From Lachnospiraceae bacterium (GTDB lineage Bacteria; Bacillota; Clostridia; Lachnospirales; Lachnospiraceae), in the NCBI GenBank assembly GCA_004552595.1, contig SFNX01000063.1:1-14696 (forward strand): 14,696 nucleotides of DNA, in the 5' to 3' direction. Of the stretch, positions 1-7,568 are shown piece after piece. The number at the start of each line of letters is the position of its first letter. The stretch's first letter is position 1. Both the position numbers and the translations under genes were made by a program. The notes under the pieces were generated by a model, which worked only from the letters and a program-made list of their open reading frames with translations, did no database searches and was not told the origin of the DNA.

Positions 1-1
1 C

Positions 2-643
2 TGGCTTGATAATAATGATTCGATGGATTTATGCTCTGAAAATGTTCCTGCAAATGTGTCTTCGTGGTCTGATAAGTCATGGCTTAAATATTTCATAAAA
101 TATGTAATTGATACAGATAAATACTTTATTTATCCAAGGGTGTCGCACACGACAAACTTTGGAGATGAAGGTACGCATGCAAAAGATTCAGTGTCAGATT
201 TGCAGGTTATGCTATCGTTTGTTAATGAGAAAAAGTATAATTTCAGCTCAATAGATGAGTCAGGTTCAGTATATGATGCTTTTTTTGAAAATATTAAAAT
301 AAAAAAAGCAGTGAGTGATAAATTAAAATCTCTTGCTGTTAATGCTGAGCAAGAAGACATAGGCATTGATTTATATGGATATAGAGAAAGCATAAGCAGG
401 AGATTTATATTGTCGTCAAAAGCAATGCCATATAAAGTACTGTATTCGTATGCAAGGAAGCTTCGTCCGATTGAGGCAAATATTCTTCTTGATTGTCAAG
501 GTGACGAGTTGTTTTTATATGACACTTTAGAAAAAGATTATGCGCCAAAGACAGATGATGCTAAAAGAACGCTTTATAATTACAAAGCATTAAACATTAA
601 GAAGATGCTTGATGTCATAAGATATAGAATTACCGGAAAGTAA
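2..643 (+). CDS. Probable glycosyltransferase family 2, C-terminal part (5' end outside window)
   Basis: The reading frame is open from base 2, so the ATG at 23 is probably internal and the true start lies upstream of the window. About 214 codons are visible. The stretch around residues 30-60 after that ATG combines a Trp-rich segment (SWSDKSW), then YFIYPRVSHTTNFGDEGTH. I recognise this as the C-terminal pattern of some polysaccharide GT2 enzymes, where a W-rich part is followed by YP(K/R)xS/NxxxNxGxxxTH. The catalytic GT-A domain with its DxD motif would be upstream and is not visible. No membrane segment is evident in the visible part. The stop codon is one base before the start of the amidotransferase gene, so the two are probably translationally coupled and belong to the same glycan cluster. 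The sugar donor and acceptor cannot be read. The family call rests on motif memory only. Confidence 0.55.
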   Translation, partial: WLDNNDSMDLCSENVPANVSSWSDKSWLKYFIKYVIDTDKYFIYPRVSHTTNFGDEGTHAKDSVSDLQVMLSFVNEKKYNFSSIDESGSVYDAFFENIKIKKAVSDKLKSLAVNAEQEDIGIDLYGYRESISRRFILSSKAMPYKVLYSYARKLRPIEANILLDCQGDELFLYDTLEKDYAPKTDDAKRTLYNYKALNIKKMLDVIRYRITGK

Positions 644-644
644 A

Positions 645-2510
645 ATGTGCGGAATATTTGGAGTAATTAACAAAAGAATAGATAAAGAGCTTGCGAAAAA
701 GTGTCTTGATACAATTGTTCACAGAGGACCTGATGCAGAGGGATTGTGGATGGAAGAGGCGGTAACCTTAGGACACAGAAGACTTGCCATACTTGACCTT
801 TCTGAAAAAGGAAAGCAGCCTATGTCATACTGTGATGGCAGGTACATGCTTATATTTAACGGTGAAATATATAACTTCATCGAAATCAGAAATGAGCTTA
901 TAAAGCATGGATACAGCTTTTCATCAGATTCTGATTCAGAAGTCATACTTGCTTCATTTGATAAATGGGGAGAGGATTGCGTCAACAAATTCAACGGTAT
1001 GTGGGCGTTTCTGATTTATGACAGAAAAAATAAAAAGACTTTTATTTCAAGAGACAGATTTGGAGTCAAGCCTTTATATTATACAAAACTTAGTGATGAA
1101 GAAAATGCCTATGCCTTTGGCTCGGAAATGAAAACGCTTATGCCGTTAATTGAAAATCCTCATGCCAATACTGAACTTGTAATGGATACAAAAAGGATTG
1201 TCTATTATGAAAGCACGGATGAGTGTGTCATTAAGGAAATAAAGAGATTTCCTGCAGCCTGTAATGGTGTTCTTGATGAAAATGGGCTGCATATTACAAG
1301 GTATTACAATACTCTTGATCATATAATGGAAGTTCCTGAATCATATGATGAACAGGTTCTTATGATGAGAGAGCTGTTCCTTGATGCATGCAAAATCAGA
1401 ATGAGAAGTGATGTTACAATCGGAACTGCATTATCAGGCGGTCTCGATTCTTCTGCGACAATTTGTGCGATGGCACATTTGTCAAAGGAGTCATCCGACA
1501 GAATGAGCAACGACTGGCAGCATGCATATGTTGCAACATTCAAGGGCACAACAATGGATGAGAGCGCTTATGCTAAGCAGGTGACGGATTTTCTTTCGAT
1601 AAATTCGACGTTTGTAGATATTAATCCTATAAAGGCTATTGATAAGCTTGATAATTTTGCTTATTTATTTGAGGACGTTTATCTTACAAGTCCTATTCCA
1701 ATGATGCTTTTATACGCGGCATTAAGAGAAAACGGTACGATAGTAACGATAGACGGACATGGAGCAGATGAACTTTTCGGCGGATATACATTTGATTTTA
1801 TTCATGCTTTAGACGATGCAAGAACAAAGGAAGAAAAAGATATGATTTTAAATGCATATATCGACAGCTTCCCGCATGATGATTCGAACATTGGACTAAA
1901 AGCATCAAAAAATAAAGTATTTTTTGATTATAAAAAAAGATGTATTAAAGATAAGATAAGAAAAACATTTAAGTCATCCTATATGAATGTACGCATGTCA
2001 TCAAATGAAGCGTATAAAAATCTTGATACATTGAATAAAATACTATATACATCGTCACATGAGACAATTTTACCTACGCTTTTAAGAAATTATGACAGAT
2101 ATAGCATGGCAAGCGGAATAGAAATCAGAATGCCGTTCATGGACTATAGAATTGTCGAATTTGCGATGTCAATCGGATTTACTTCAAAGCTTCACGGAGG
2201 CTATTCAAAGTCTATAATAAGAGATGCCATGGCTCCTTATATGCCAAAGGATATTGCATACAGAAAGACAAAAATCGGATTTAACACTCCTATCGTTGAG
2301 TGGATGAAAGGACCGTTAAAGGAATATTTCACTGATGCAATAGAAAGCAGTGATTTTAATAACAGTTCATTTATTAATAAAGAAAAAACAAAGGCCGAGA
2401 TTCTTAACGTAATCAACAATGAGGATGCGACATTTGCTGATGGAGAAAAGGCATGGAGCGATTTCTATCCTTATCTTTGGGAAAAGAATTTCTTAAAACA
2501 TATATATTAA
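645..2510 (+). CDS. asnB: Glutamine-hydrolysing asparagine synthase-type amidotransferase
   Basis: This 621-residue protein starts MCGIFG, placing the N-terminal nucleophile Cys2 of class II glutamine amidotransferases directly after the initiator Met. The glutaminase domain (about 1-200) shows HRGPD (27-31), HRRLAIL (44-50) and NGEIYN (72-77). The synthetase domain carries the ATP-pyrophosphatase P-loop SGGLDSS (264-270) and DGHGADELFGGY from about 370. Such enzymes hydrolyse glutamine and pass ammonia to an AMP-activated carboxylate, classically aspartate to give asparagine, in the cytoplasm. The length is typical or slightly long for the family. Its place between a glycosyltransferase and a glycan exporter, starting one base after the upstream stop, suggests (inference) that it amidates a sugar carboxylate such as a uronic acid. 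A housekeeping asparagine synthase cannot be excluded. All core motifs are intact. No clear Shine-Dalgarno is seen beyond GGAAAG just before the upstream stop codon. Confidence 0.9.
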   Translation: MCGIFGVINKRIDKELAKKCLDTIVHRGPDAEGLWMEEAVTLGHRRLAILDLSEKGKQPMSYCDGRYMLIFNGEIYNFIEIRNELIKHGYSFSSDSDSEVILASFDKWGEDCVNKFNGMWAFLIYDRKNKKTFISRDRFGVKPLYYTKLSDEENAYAFGSEMKTLMPLIENPHANTELVMDTKRIVYYESTDECVIKEIKRFPAACNGVLDENGLHITRYYNTLDHIMEVPESYDEQVLMMRELFLDACKIRMRSDVTIGTALSGGLDSSATICAMAHLSKESSDRMSNDWQHAYVATFKGTTMDESAYAKQVTDFLSINSTFVDINPIKAIDKLDNFAYLFEDVYLTSPIPMMLLYAALRENGTIVTIDGHGADELFGGYTFDFIHALDDARTKEEKDMILNAYIDSFPHDDSNIGLKASKNKVFFDYKKRCIKDKIRKTFKSSYMNVRMSSNEAYKNLDTLNKILYTSSHETILPTLLRNYDRYSMASGIEIRMPFMDYRIVEFAMSIGFTSKLHGGYSKSIIRDAMAPYMPKDIAYRKTKIGFNTPIVEWMKGPLKEYFTDAIESSDFNNSSFINKEKTKAEILNVINNEDATFADGEKAWSDFYPYLWEKNFLKHIY

Positions 2511-2554
2511 ATGATGAATCATAATAATCGACTGAATGAAGCGGACATATTAAG

Positions 2555-4339
2555 ATGAGAAACTTATTATCAAAAGTAAATTACATATTTGACAAAAAAC
2601 AGAAGCTACAGTCTGTGTTGCTTTGTATCGGATTATTTGTCGGGGCACTGTTAGAGCTTGTCGGGGTTTCCTTCATTACGCAGCTTGTAACTTTAATCAG
2701 TAACCCTGAGAAAATTCATTCCAATGAAATAATGCAGTACTGTTACGATTTTTTCAATATGACTTCTGACAGACAGTTTTTCTTATTTGTCGTTATTGCA
2801 CTTATTTTTGTATATCTAATTAAAAATCTATATCTTTTATGGATTAACTACGTGCAGTATACGTTTGTATTTAATAATCAGCTAAGGCTTTCAGGACGAT
2901 TAATTGACTGCTATCTTAAGAAACCATATACTTATCATCTTGATAACAATTCAGCTGAAATGGTGAGAAATGTAATGCTTGATTCCGAGAGATTTTTCCA
3001 GATGCTTTTAAGTGTATTTCTGACTCTCTCAGAGCTTCTTGTTTCTGCACTTTTATGTGTATTCTTACTAATTGTCGACCCTGTGATTACTATATCTGTA
3101 GTGGCGATACTTGCCGTATTTACGGGACTTTATCTTATTCTGTTTAAGGGGAAGGCTAAAAAATACGGAAAGACAAATCAGATATATGACGGAAAGATGC
3201 ACCAGTCGATTAATCAGGCTCTTGGTGCTGTTAAAGACATTAAAATACTTCACAGGGAAAAGTATTTTGCTGATTCATTTTTGGCATACGGTAAAAAGAA
3301 AATGACAGCAGTAAGAAATAATAATGTGCTTGGGCAGTTCCCAAAATATCTTATCGAAACAGTATGTATTGGAACAGTTCTGTTAGTTCTTGTGTTTAAA
3401 ATATACAAAGGCGAAGATTTGAATACAATGATTCCGCAGCTTGCAGCATTTGCGATTGCTGCATTCAAGCTTTTGCCTTCTGTATCTAAAATAAATAACT
3501 ATGCGAACCTTATCGTGTTCTTAAAACCTTCCGTTGACTTGATATACAGAGATATAAAAGATACGGAAGATATGGTGAATTATGAGATAGCTGATGAGAG
3601 CGGTAATATAATTGAAATCAATGATGATGGAAGTCAAAACAAAGACACCTGTTATGTAGCGGATAAAATAAGCATAAATAATATCGTATACAGATATCCT
3701 CATACCGACAGGGATGTGTTAAATGGTATTTCATTTGAAATACCGCTTGGAAAATCAATAGGCTTTATTGGTGAATCGGGTTCGGGAAAATCGACTCTTG
3801 CTGATGTGATACTTGGAATACTCACTCCTACAAGCGGAACGGTTATGTATGGAAATATGGACGTCCACAAGCATCCTCTTAAATGGTCAAAAAAGCTTGC
3901 GTATATTCCGCAGTCGATATTCTTATGTGATGACACAATAAGGAACAACGTTGCTTTCGGAATAGACGAAGATAAAATTGATGATGAAAAAGTGTGGAAA
4001 GCACTTAGAGAAGCACAGCTTGAACAATTTGTTAAATCACAGCCTGATGGTCTTGATTCAATGGTTGGAGAAAGAGGCGTTAGAATATCCGGTGGACAAA
4101 GGCAGAGAATAGGTATCGCAAGGGCACTTTATGATAATCCTGAAATACTTGTTCTTGATGAAGCTACTTCCGCACTTGATACAGGAACGGAATCAGCAGT
4201 TATGGAAGCAATAGACAAGCTTTCCGGAACGATGACATTAATCATTATTGCTCACAGACTTACGACAATAAAGAATTGTGACTATGTATATAAAGTAGAA
4301 AACGGAAATATTTATTCTGTAGACCCTTCTTCTTTATAA
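2555..4339 (+). CDS. ABC exporter, fused transmembrane and ATPase domains (probable glycan flippase)
   Basis: This 594-residue half-transporter has an N-terminal transmembrane region (about residues 15-330, with obvious hydrophobic segments near 20-40, 75-95, 145-185 and 265-300) and a C-terminal ATPase. ATPase motifs are the Walker A GESGSGKST (406-414), the signature SGGQ (512-515), Walker B ending at Asp535-Glu536 with the D-loop SALD after it, and the switch His567 in IIIAHRL. This is the MsbA/PglK-like layout, working as a homodimer in the cytoplasmic membrane. With glycosyltransferases on both sides, the likely cargo is a lipid-linked oligosaccharide flipped outward, as for PglK; that is inference. 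No in-frame start exists upstream because a TGA lies at 2537-2539. The start has only a weak ribosome binding site. An acidic linker of about 30 residues precedes the ATPase domain. Confidence 0.88.
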   Translation: MRNLLSKVNYIFDKKQKLQSVLLCIGLFVGALLELVGVSFITQLVTLISNPEKIHSNEIMQYCYDFFNMTSDRQFFLFVVIALIFVYLIKNLYLLWINYVQYTFVFNNQLRLSGRLIDCYLKKPYTYHLDNNSAEMVRNVMLDSERFFQMLLSVFLTLSELLVSALLCVFLLIVDPVITISVVAILAVFTGLYLILFKGKAKKYGKTNQIYDGKMHQSINQALGAVKDIKILHREKYFADSFLAYGKKKMTAVRNNNVLGQFPKYLIETVCIGTVLLVLVFKIYKGEDLNTMIPQLAAFAIAAFKLLPSVSKINNYANLIVFLKPSVDLIYRDIKDTEDMVNYEIADESGNIIEINDDGSQNKDTCYVADKISINNIVYRYPHTDRDVLNGISFEIPLGKSIGFIGESGSGKSTLADVILGILTPTSGTVMYGNMDVHKHPLKWSKKLAYIPQSIFLCDDTIRNNVAFGIDEDKIDDEKVWKALREAQLEQFVKSQPDGLDSMVGERGVRISGGQRQRIGIARALYDNPEILVLDEATSALDTGTESAVMEAIDKLSGTMTLIIIAHRLTTIKNCDYVYKVENGNIYSVDPSSL

Positions 4340-4357
4340 TTTAAAACGGAGAGAAAA

Positions 4358-5341
4358 ATGAAAGATCCAAAATTAAGCGTAATATTAATTACATACAATC
4401 ATGAAAAATACATTGAAAAGGCACTTGACTCGGTTTTATCACAGGTCACCGATTTTCCTTTTGAAATAGTTATCGGAGACGACTGCTCTCCTGATGACAC
4501 TAAGAATATTATTAGGGAGTACAGAGATAAATATCCGGATATTATAAGAATTGTTCATAGGGAAAAAAATACCGGACGTCCTACTCTTAATGTGTACGAA
4601 ACTACAATGAAGTGCAGGGGTGATTACCTGGCATATCTGGAAGGCGATGATTACTGGACAGATTCTGATAAGCTTCAAAAGCAGATGGATTTTCTGAATG
4701 AACATCCTGAATATATTGCATGTACACATTCTCATAAGATGATTGATGACAATGGCAATGATATTACAGATCCTGAAATACTTAAAATTTCTGATATGTA
4801 TAAATGGTCCGGTGAGTTTACAATGGACGATTTTGAAAAGTCGGGATTTTGGCCCGGACACTATGCATCAGTAGTATCTAAGAATATATATAAAAACAAA
4901 AAGCATGATTACACGATTCTCTATAAATCTCATGATTTTGTTGATGACGGACAGATTCTTTTATTCCTGCTGATGGAAGGGAAAATCTATAGACTTGATG
5001 ATGAAATGAGTGTATGGAGATATGTAAAAAAGGCGGGTGGAAACAGCTGGACTTCAAGGTCAATGAAGAGAAATATTCAGAAGGAAGACATACTTATGAG
5101 TATGGAATTAATGAAGTGGCTTGAGAAAGAATATTCTCTTCGCGATTATGCCAAAATAAAAGCAAAAAAGGATTTTGAGACAGCTTTGTACCTGTATTCT
5201 TCCTCACCGTCTAAGGAAAACTGGCAGACTGTAAGAGAAATTTTTGAATATAATATTAAGCATGTAGTTATGGAAGATAAAAAAGTGTCGCTCATTCCTT
5301 ACTGCATAAAATGTGTTAAAGACAAATTTACAAAATATTAA
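4358..5341 (+). CDS. Glycosyltransferase family 2
   Basis: This 327-residue protein has a GT-A fold start: LSVILITYNHEKYIEKALDSV near the N-terminus, the nucleotide-binding acidic pair Asp41-Asp42 in VIGDDCSPD, and the metal/donor motif EGDDYW with Asp97-Asp98. The EGDDYW/TD variant is common in GT2 enzymes of bacterial polysaccharide clusters. The enzyme would transfer a sugar from a nucleotide-activated donor to a growing lipid-linked glycan on the cytoplasmic face. The C-terminal third (about 220-327) is charged and helical in appearance, with no convincing membrane span. The start has a good ribosome binding site (GGAGAG, 4347-4352). It lies 18 bases after the exporter and 14 bases before the fucosyltransferase gene, consistent with one operon. 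Donor and linkage cannot be inferred. Confidence 0.9.
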   Translation: MKDPKLSVILITYNHEKYIEKALDSVLSQVTDFPFEIVIGDDCSPDDTKNIIREYRDKYPDIIRIVHREKNTGRPTLNVYETTMKCRGDYLAYLEGDDYWTDSDKLQKQMDFLNEHPEYIACTHSHKMIDDNGNDITDPEILKISDMYKWSGEFTMDDFEKSGFWPGHYASVVSKNIYKNKKHDYTILYKSHDFVDDGQILLFLLMEGKIYRLDDEMSVWRYVKKAGGNSWTSRSMKRNIQKEDILMSMELMKWLEKEYSLRDYAKIKAKKDFETALYLYSSSPSKENWQTVREIFEYNIKHVVMEDKKVSLIPYCIKCVKDKFTKY

Positions 5342-5355
5342 TAAGAGAATATCAA

Positions 5356-6321
5356 ATGATTATTTTAAGAATTACGAGCGGACTTGGCAATCAGATGTAT
5401 CAGTATGCCTTCTACACGCTTCTTAAAGAAAAGTATAAGGATACCGAAGTTTTATGTGATACTACATGGTTTCACAGTAATTTTGAAGGAAGAAGATATG
5501 AGCTTGAACGGGTTTTTAGCGGAGTAAATAATTCTCTTTTTGAAATAAAAAAAGCAAGTGTCAGGCAGATAATAAACTTATCAGGGAGAGTGCCGAATTT
5601 ATTTGACGGTACCTTTGGTGTAGTATTTGACAAGATAAGATGGGTTATTAACAGACTGCTTAAAAATAATAAGCTTAAGAGCAGAAAACCGTATATTATT
5701 GAGCAGTATGGGCAGGATTCGCTTAGCGAAGATGAGTTTTACAATGCCGTTATGAACCTTGATACGACTAAAGATTATTATATTACCGGATTTTTCATTG
5801 AGGAAAAATTTTATTCACAGGTAATTGACAGGGTAAGAGACTGCTTTTTGTTCAGAACGCTTTCCGAAGAATGGAACATTGCATATGCCGACAAAATCAA
5901 CAATTGTGAGTCGGTAAGTATCCATGTAAGAAGGGGCGACTATTTATCTGATATTTATAAGGATAAATTCTTAACTCTTGGAAAGGATTATTATGAGGCC
6001 GCGATAAATTATGTCAGAGAACATTCTGATGATGCCTCTAGGCTTAAGTTCTTCATTTTTTCAGATGATGCCGATTTTGTCAAAGAAGAATTTAAGTGGA
6101 TTAATGATAAAGTTGTAATTACAGGTAATAGCGGCGATTTAAGCTACAGGGACATGCAGCTTATGAGTATGTGCAAGTATAATATTATCGCCAACTCGAC
6201 GTTCAGTCAGTGGGCTGCTTTGTTAAATGTATGTCCAAAGCATCTTGTGATTTATCCGAAAGCCTATATGACTGATACAGACAATGAAGTCAAATCTGAC
6301 AAAAACTGGATAATGATATAA
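5356..6321 (+). CDS. Alpha-1,2-fucosyltransferase, GT11 family
   Basis: The 321-residue protein starts with the glycine-rich GT11 opening (RITSGLGNQMYQYA, residues 5-18). It carries the diagnostic GDP-fucose binding motif HVRRGDY at 190-196, followed by FIFSDDADFVKEEF and a late block with IIANSTFSQWAALL. These are the conserved peptides of bacterial alpha-1,2-fucosyltransferases such as FutC and WbsJ and of related GT11 enzymes. It would transfer fucose from GDP-L-fucose to a galactose or similar residue of the surface glycan in the cytoplasm. Length is slightly above the usual 280-300. It is the last gene of the polysaccharide cluster and is followed by a convergent regulator gene. No GDP-fucose synthesis genes are visible here, so they must lie upstream or elsewhere. 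Fucosylation could mimic host glycans, but that is speculation. Confidence 0.9.
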   Translation: MIILRITSGLGNQMYQYAFYTLLKEKYKDTEVLCDTTWFHSNFEGRRYELERVFSGVNNSLFEIKKASVRQIINLSGRVPNLFDGTFGVVFDKIRWVINRLLKNNKLKSRKPYIIEQYGQDSLSEDEFYNAVMNLDTTKDYYITGFFIEEKFYSQVIDRVRDCFLFRTLSEEWNIAYADKINNCESVSIHVRRGDYLSDIYKDKFLTLGKDYYEAAINYVREHSDDASRLKFFIFSDDADFVKEEFKWINDKVVITGNSGDLSYRDMQLMSMCKYNIIANSTFSQWAALLNVCPKHLVIYPKAYMTDTDNEVKSDKNWIMI

Positions 6322-6347
6322 AAAAGTGCTGCACCAAAAGGTGCAGC
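6320..6347 (-). terminator. Intrinsic terminator of the AraC-type regulator gene
   Basis: A perfect 8-bp stem GCTGCACC/GGTGCAGC (6328-6335 and 6340-6347) with an AAAA loop lies between the convergent genes. Read on the minus strand it is followed, after two bases, by six Ts (complement of 6320-6325), the classic layout of a Rho-independent terminator. On the plus strand no T run follows, so it is a poor terminator for the polysaccharide operon. The T run overlaps the last bases of the fucosyltransferase gene. Confidence 0.8.
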
Positions 6348-6392
6348 GAAAAATGGAAAATATGAAAAAGAAAATGATTCTTTTGACTGATA

Positions 6393-7253
6393 TTAATAGC
6401 TGTACATGTTTCTGAATTCAGTAGGTGTACAGCCTTTTATTTGCTTGAACATCCTGATAAATGCCGATATTGAGTTAAATCCCGAACGTACGGCAGCTTC
6501 TGTAATATTAATTTCAGGATCTAGCAAAAGCTGTTCTGCAAATTCAATTCTCTTCTGATTAAGGTACTTATAATATGAAGTGCCACTAAATTCCTTAAAC
6601 AATCTGCTGAAATGATACTTGGAAAAGCCGGATATTTCAGCGACATCATCAAGCGATATATCTTCATTACAGTGCTGCTTGATGTAGTCTGTAATACTGA
6701 CAAATTTCTCTAAGTATTCCTTCTGCTTATTAAGCTTAACGTCAGAGAAAATAACGTTAGTATTGGAAGTATTCCTATATATAAGAACTAAAAGATCTAA
6801 TAGCTTCCCATAAACCGATGCGTCCTTAAGAGGAGCGTTACTCAAATATTCATCCTCTATTTCAAGCATCAGTTTGACACATTGCTCGTGAATTTCCGGA
6901 TGATCCTCCGGTGTAATTAAAAGAGCCGGAGTTGATGAAGGAAAGAAATCGTCAAATTCATCAAGGGCATTTAACAGATTCATATTGAACTGGAAAATAA
7001 TACGTTCCCCTTCCTGTTCATATAGCTTATGCAGCGAGCCGGGTCTAAGGAAAATAATGTCATGTTCCCTTAAATGATAGTGGACATCCGAAGGGAGTTC
7101 TACATGATATCCATTTCTTAATGGCATTATTACTTCTATAGGTGTGTGCCAGTGGAAAGGATATTCTTCTTTTTCATCATTGTGATAAAGCATAAGCGTT
7201 TTAGAGACGTCATAACTGACCGTTTCCTTTACGCCGTTAAGTATTTTAATCAT
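6393..7253 (-). CDS. AraC-family transcriptional regulator with cupin sensor domain
   Basis: This 286-residue protein has an N-terminal cupin-like domain (about 20-130) including FHWHTPIEV with His34 and His36, and RPGSLHKLYE, as in sugar-sensing AraC regulators. The C-terminal double helix-turn-helix spans about 185-285. It contains LDDVAEISGFSKYHFSRLFKE, broken here as the first HTH, and the second HTH with AAVRSGFNSISAFIRMFK ending in the TPTEFR motif. It is divergently oriented to the oligosaccharide-uptake operon, the standard arrangement for its local activator, so it probably activates that operon in response to a xylo-oligosaccharide or xylose (inference). The start is supported by AGGTGG just upstream on the minus strand (7257-7262). 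Length is usual for the family. It is followed by its own terminator. Autoregulation is plausible given direct repeats next to its promoter. Confidence 0.92.
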   Translation of the reverse strand: MIKILNGVKETVSYDVSKTLMLYHNDEKEEYPFHWHTPIEVIMPLRNGYHVELPSDVHYHLREHDIIFLRPGSLHKLYEQEGERIIFQFNMNLLNALDEFDDFFPSSTPALLITPEDHPEIHEQCVKLMLEIEDEYLSNAPLKDASVYGKLLDLLVLIYRNTSNTNVIFSDVKLNKQKEYLEKFVSITDYIKQHCNEDISLDDVAEISGFSKYHFSRLFKEFSGTSYYKYLNQKRIEFAEQLLLDPEINITEAAVRSGFNSISAFIRMFKQIKGCTPTEFRNMYSY

Positions 7254-7286
7254 AATTCCACCTAAAATATATCTGTTGTCGGCACT

Positions 7287-7315
7287 ATTTTATACTAATT
7301 TAGTTTGTTTCGCAA
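7287..7315 (-). promoter_or_regulatory. Candidate sigma-A promoter of the AraC-type regulator
   Basis: On the minus strand TTGCGA (complement of 7310-7315) is followed after 17 bases by TAAAAT (complement of 7287-7292). Transcription would start near 7280, leaving a short leader of about 27 bases before the start codon. The boxes are moderate matches, and an overlapping TATAAA two bases upstream gives a 15-bp spacer alternative. Confidence 0.5.
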
Positions 7316-7320
7316 CATGC

Positions 7321-7352
7321 AATTAACAAATCGTGCTAAAAAATTAACAAAT
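7321..7352. repeat. Direct repeat pair, 21-bp period, candidate AraC-type operator
   Basis: AATTAACAAAT occurs exactly twice, at 7321-7331 and 7342-7352, a start-to-start distance of 21 bp, two helical turns. AraC-family proteins often bind two direct half-sites with this spacing. The pair sits immediately upstream of the -35 box of the regulator's own promoter. The region is AT-rich, which raises the chance of accidental matches, but an exact 11-mer with this phase is suggestive. Confidence 0.5.
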
Positions 7353-7414
7353 TTTATGTAAATTGTATTTATATAAAAACAATATATTAAGCAGTTTTGC
7401 TACAAATTGATGCT

Positions 7415-7470
7415 CAATTGTAAAAAATGCACAAAAAATATGATTTATTCTATTGCAATTGTAATAAATG
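7415..7470. repeat. Direct repeat pair, 41-bp period, candidate operator upstream of the uptake operon
   Basis: CAATTGTAAAAAATG (7415-7429) and CAATTGTAATAAATG (7456-7470) match at 14 of 15 positions and lie 41 bp apart, close to four helical turns. They are 54 to 109 bp upstream of the predicted -35 box of the binding-protein promoter, a normal place for an activator. A weaker relative (AAATTGTATTTAT) is seen near 7360-7372. Each copy also contains the palindrome CAATTG. Confidence 0.45.
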
Positions 7471-7523
7471 ACCTATGACTTCTTTTGATAATATAGCAAG
7501 AATTGATAATAAAAAAGCAACTA

Positions 7524-7552
7524 TTGAATAGAAAAGCATATATCCGTATGAT
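7524..7552 (+). promoter_or_regulatory. Candidate sigma-A promoter of the oligosaccharide-uptake operon
   Basis: TTGAAT (7524-7529), a 17-bp spacer and TATGAT (7547-7552) are each one or two changes from consensus. Transcription would start near 7559, giving a leader of about 100 bases. A second pair, TTGATA (7485-7490) and GATAAT (7505-7510), has only 14 bp between boxes and is less likely. Confidence 0.6.
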
Positions 7553-7568
7553 AATATCAACACATAAG

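Noticed and set aside
7304..7318. TTTGTTTCGCAACAT as a catabolite-repression site
   Set aside because: The distance between TG and CG is one base short of the cre consensus, so the match is not acceptable.
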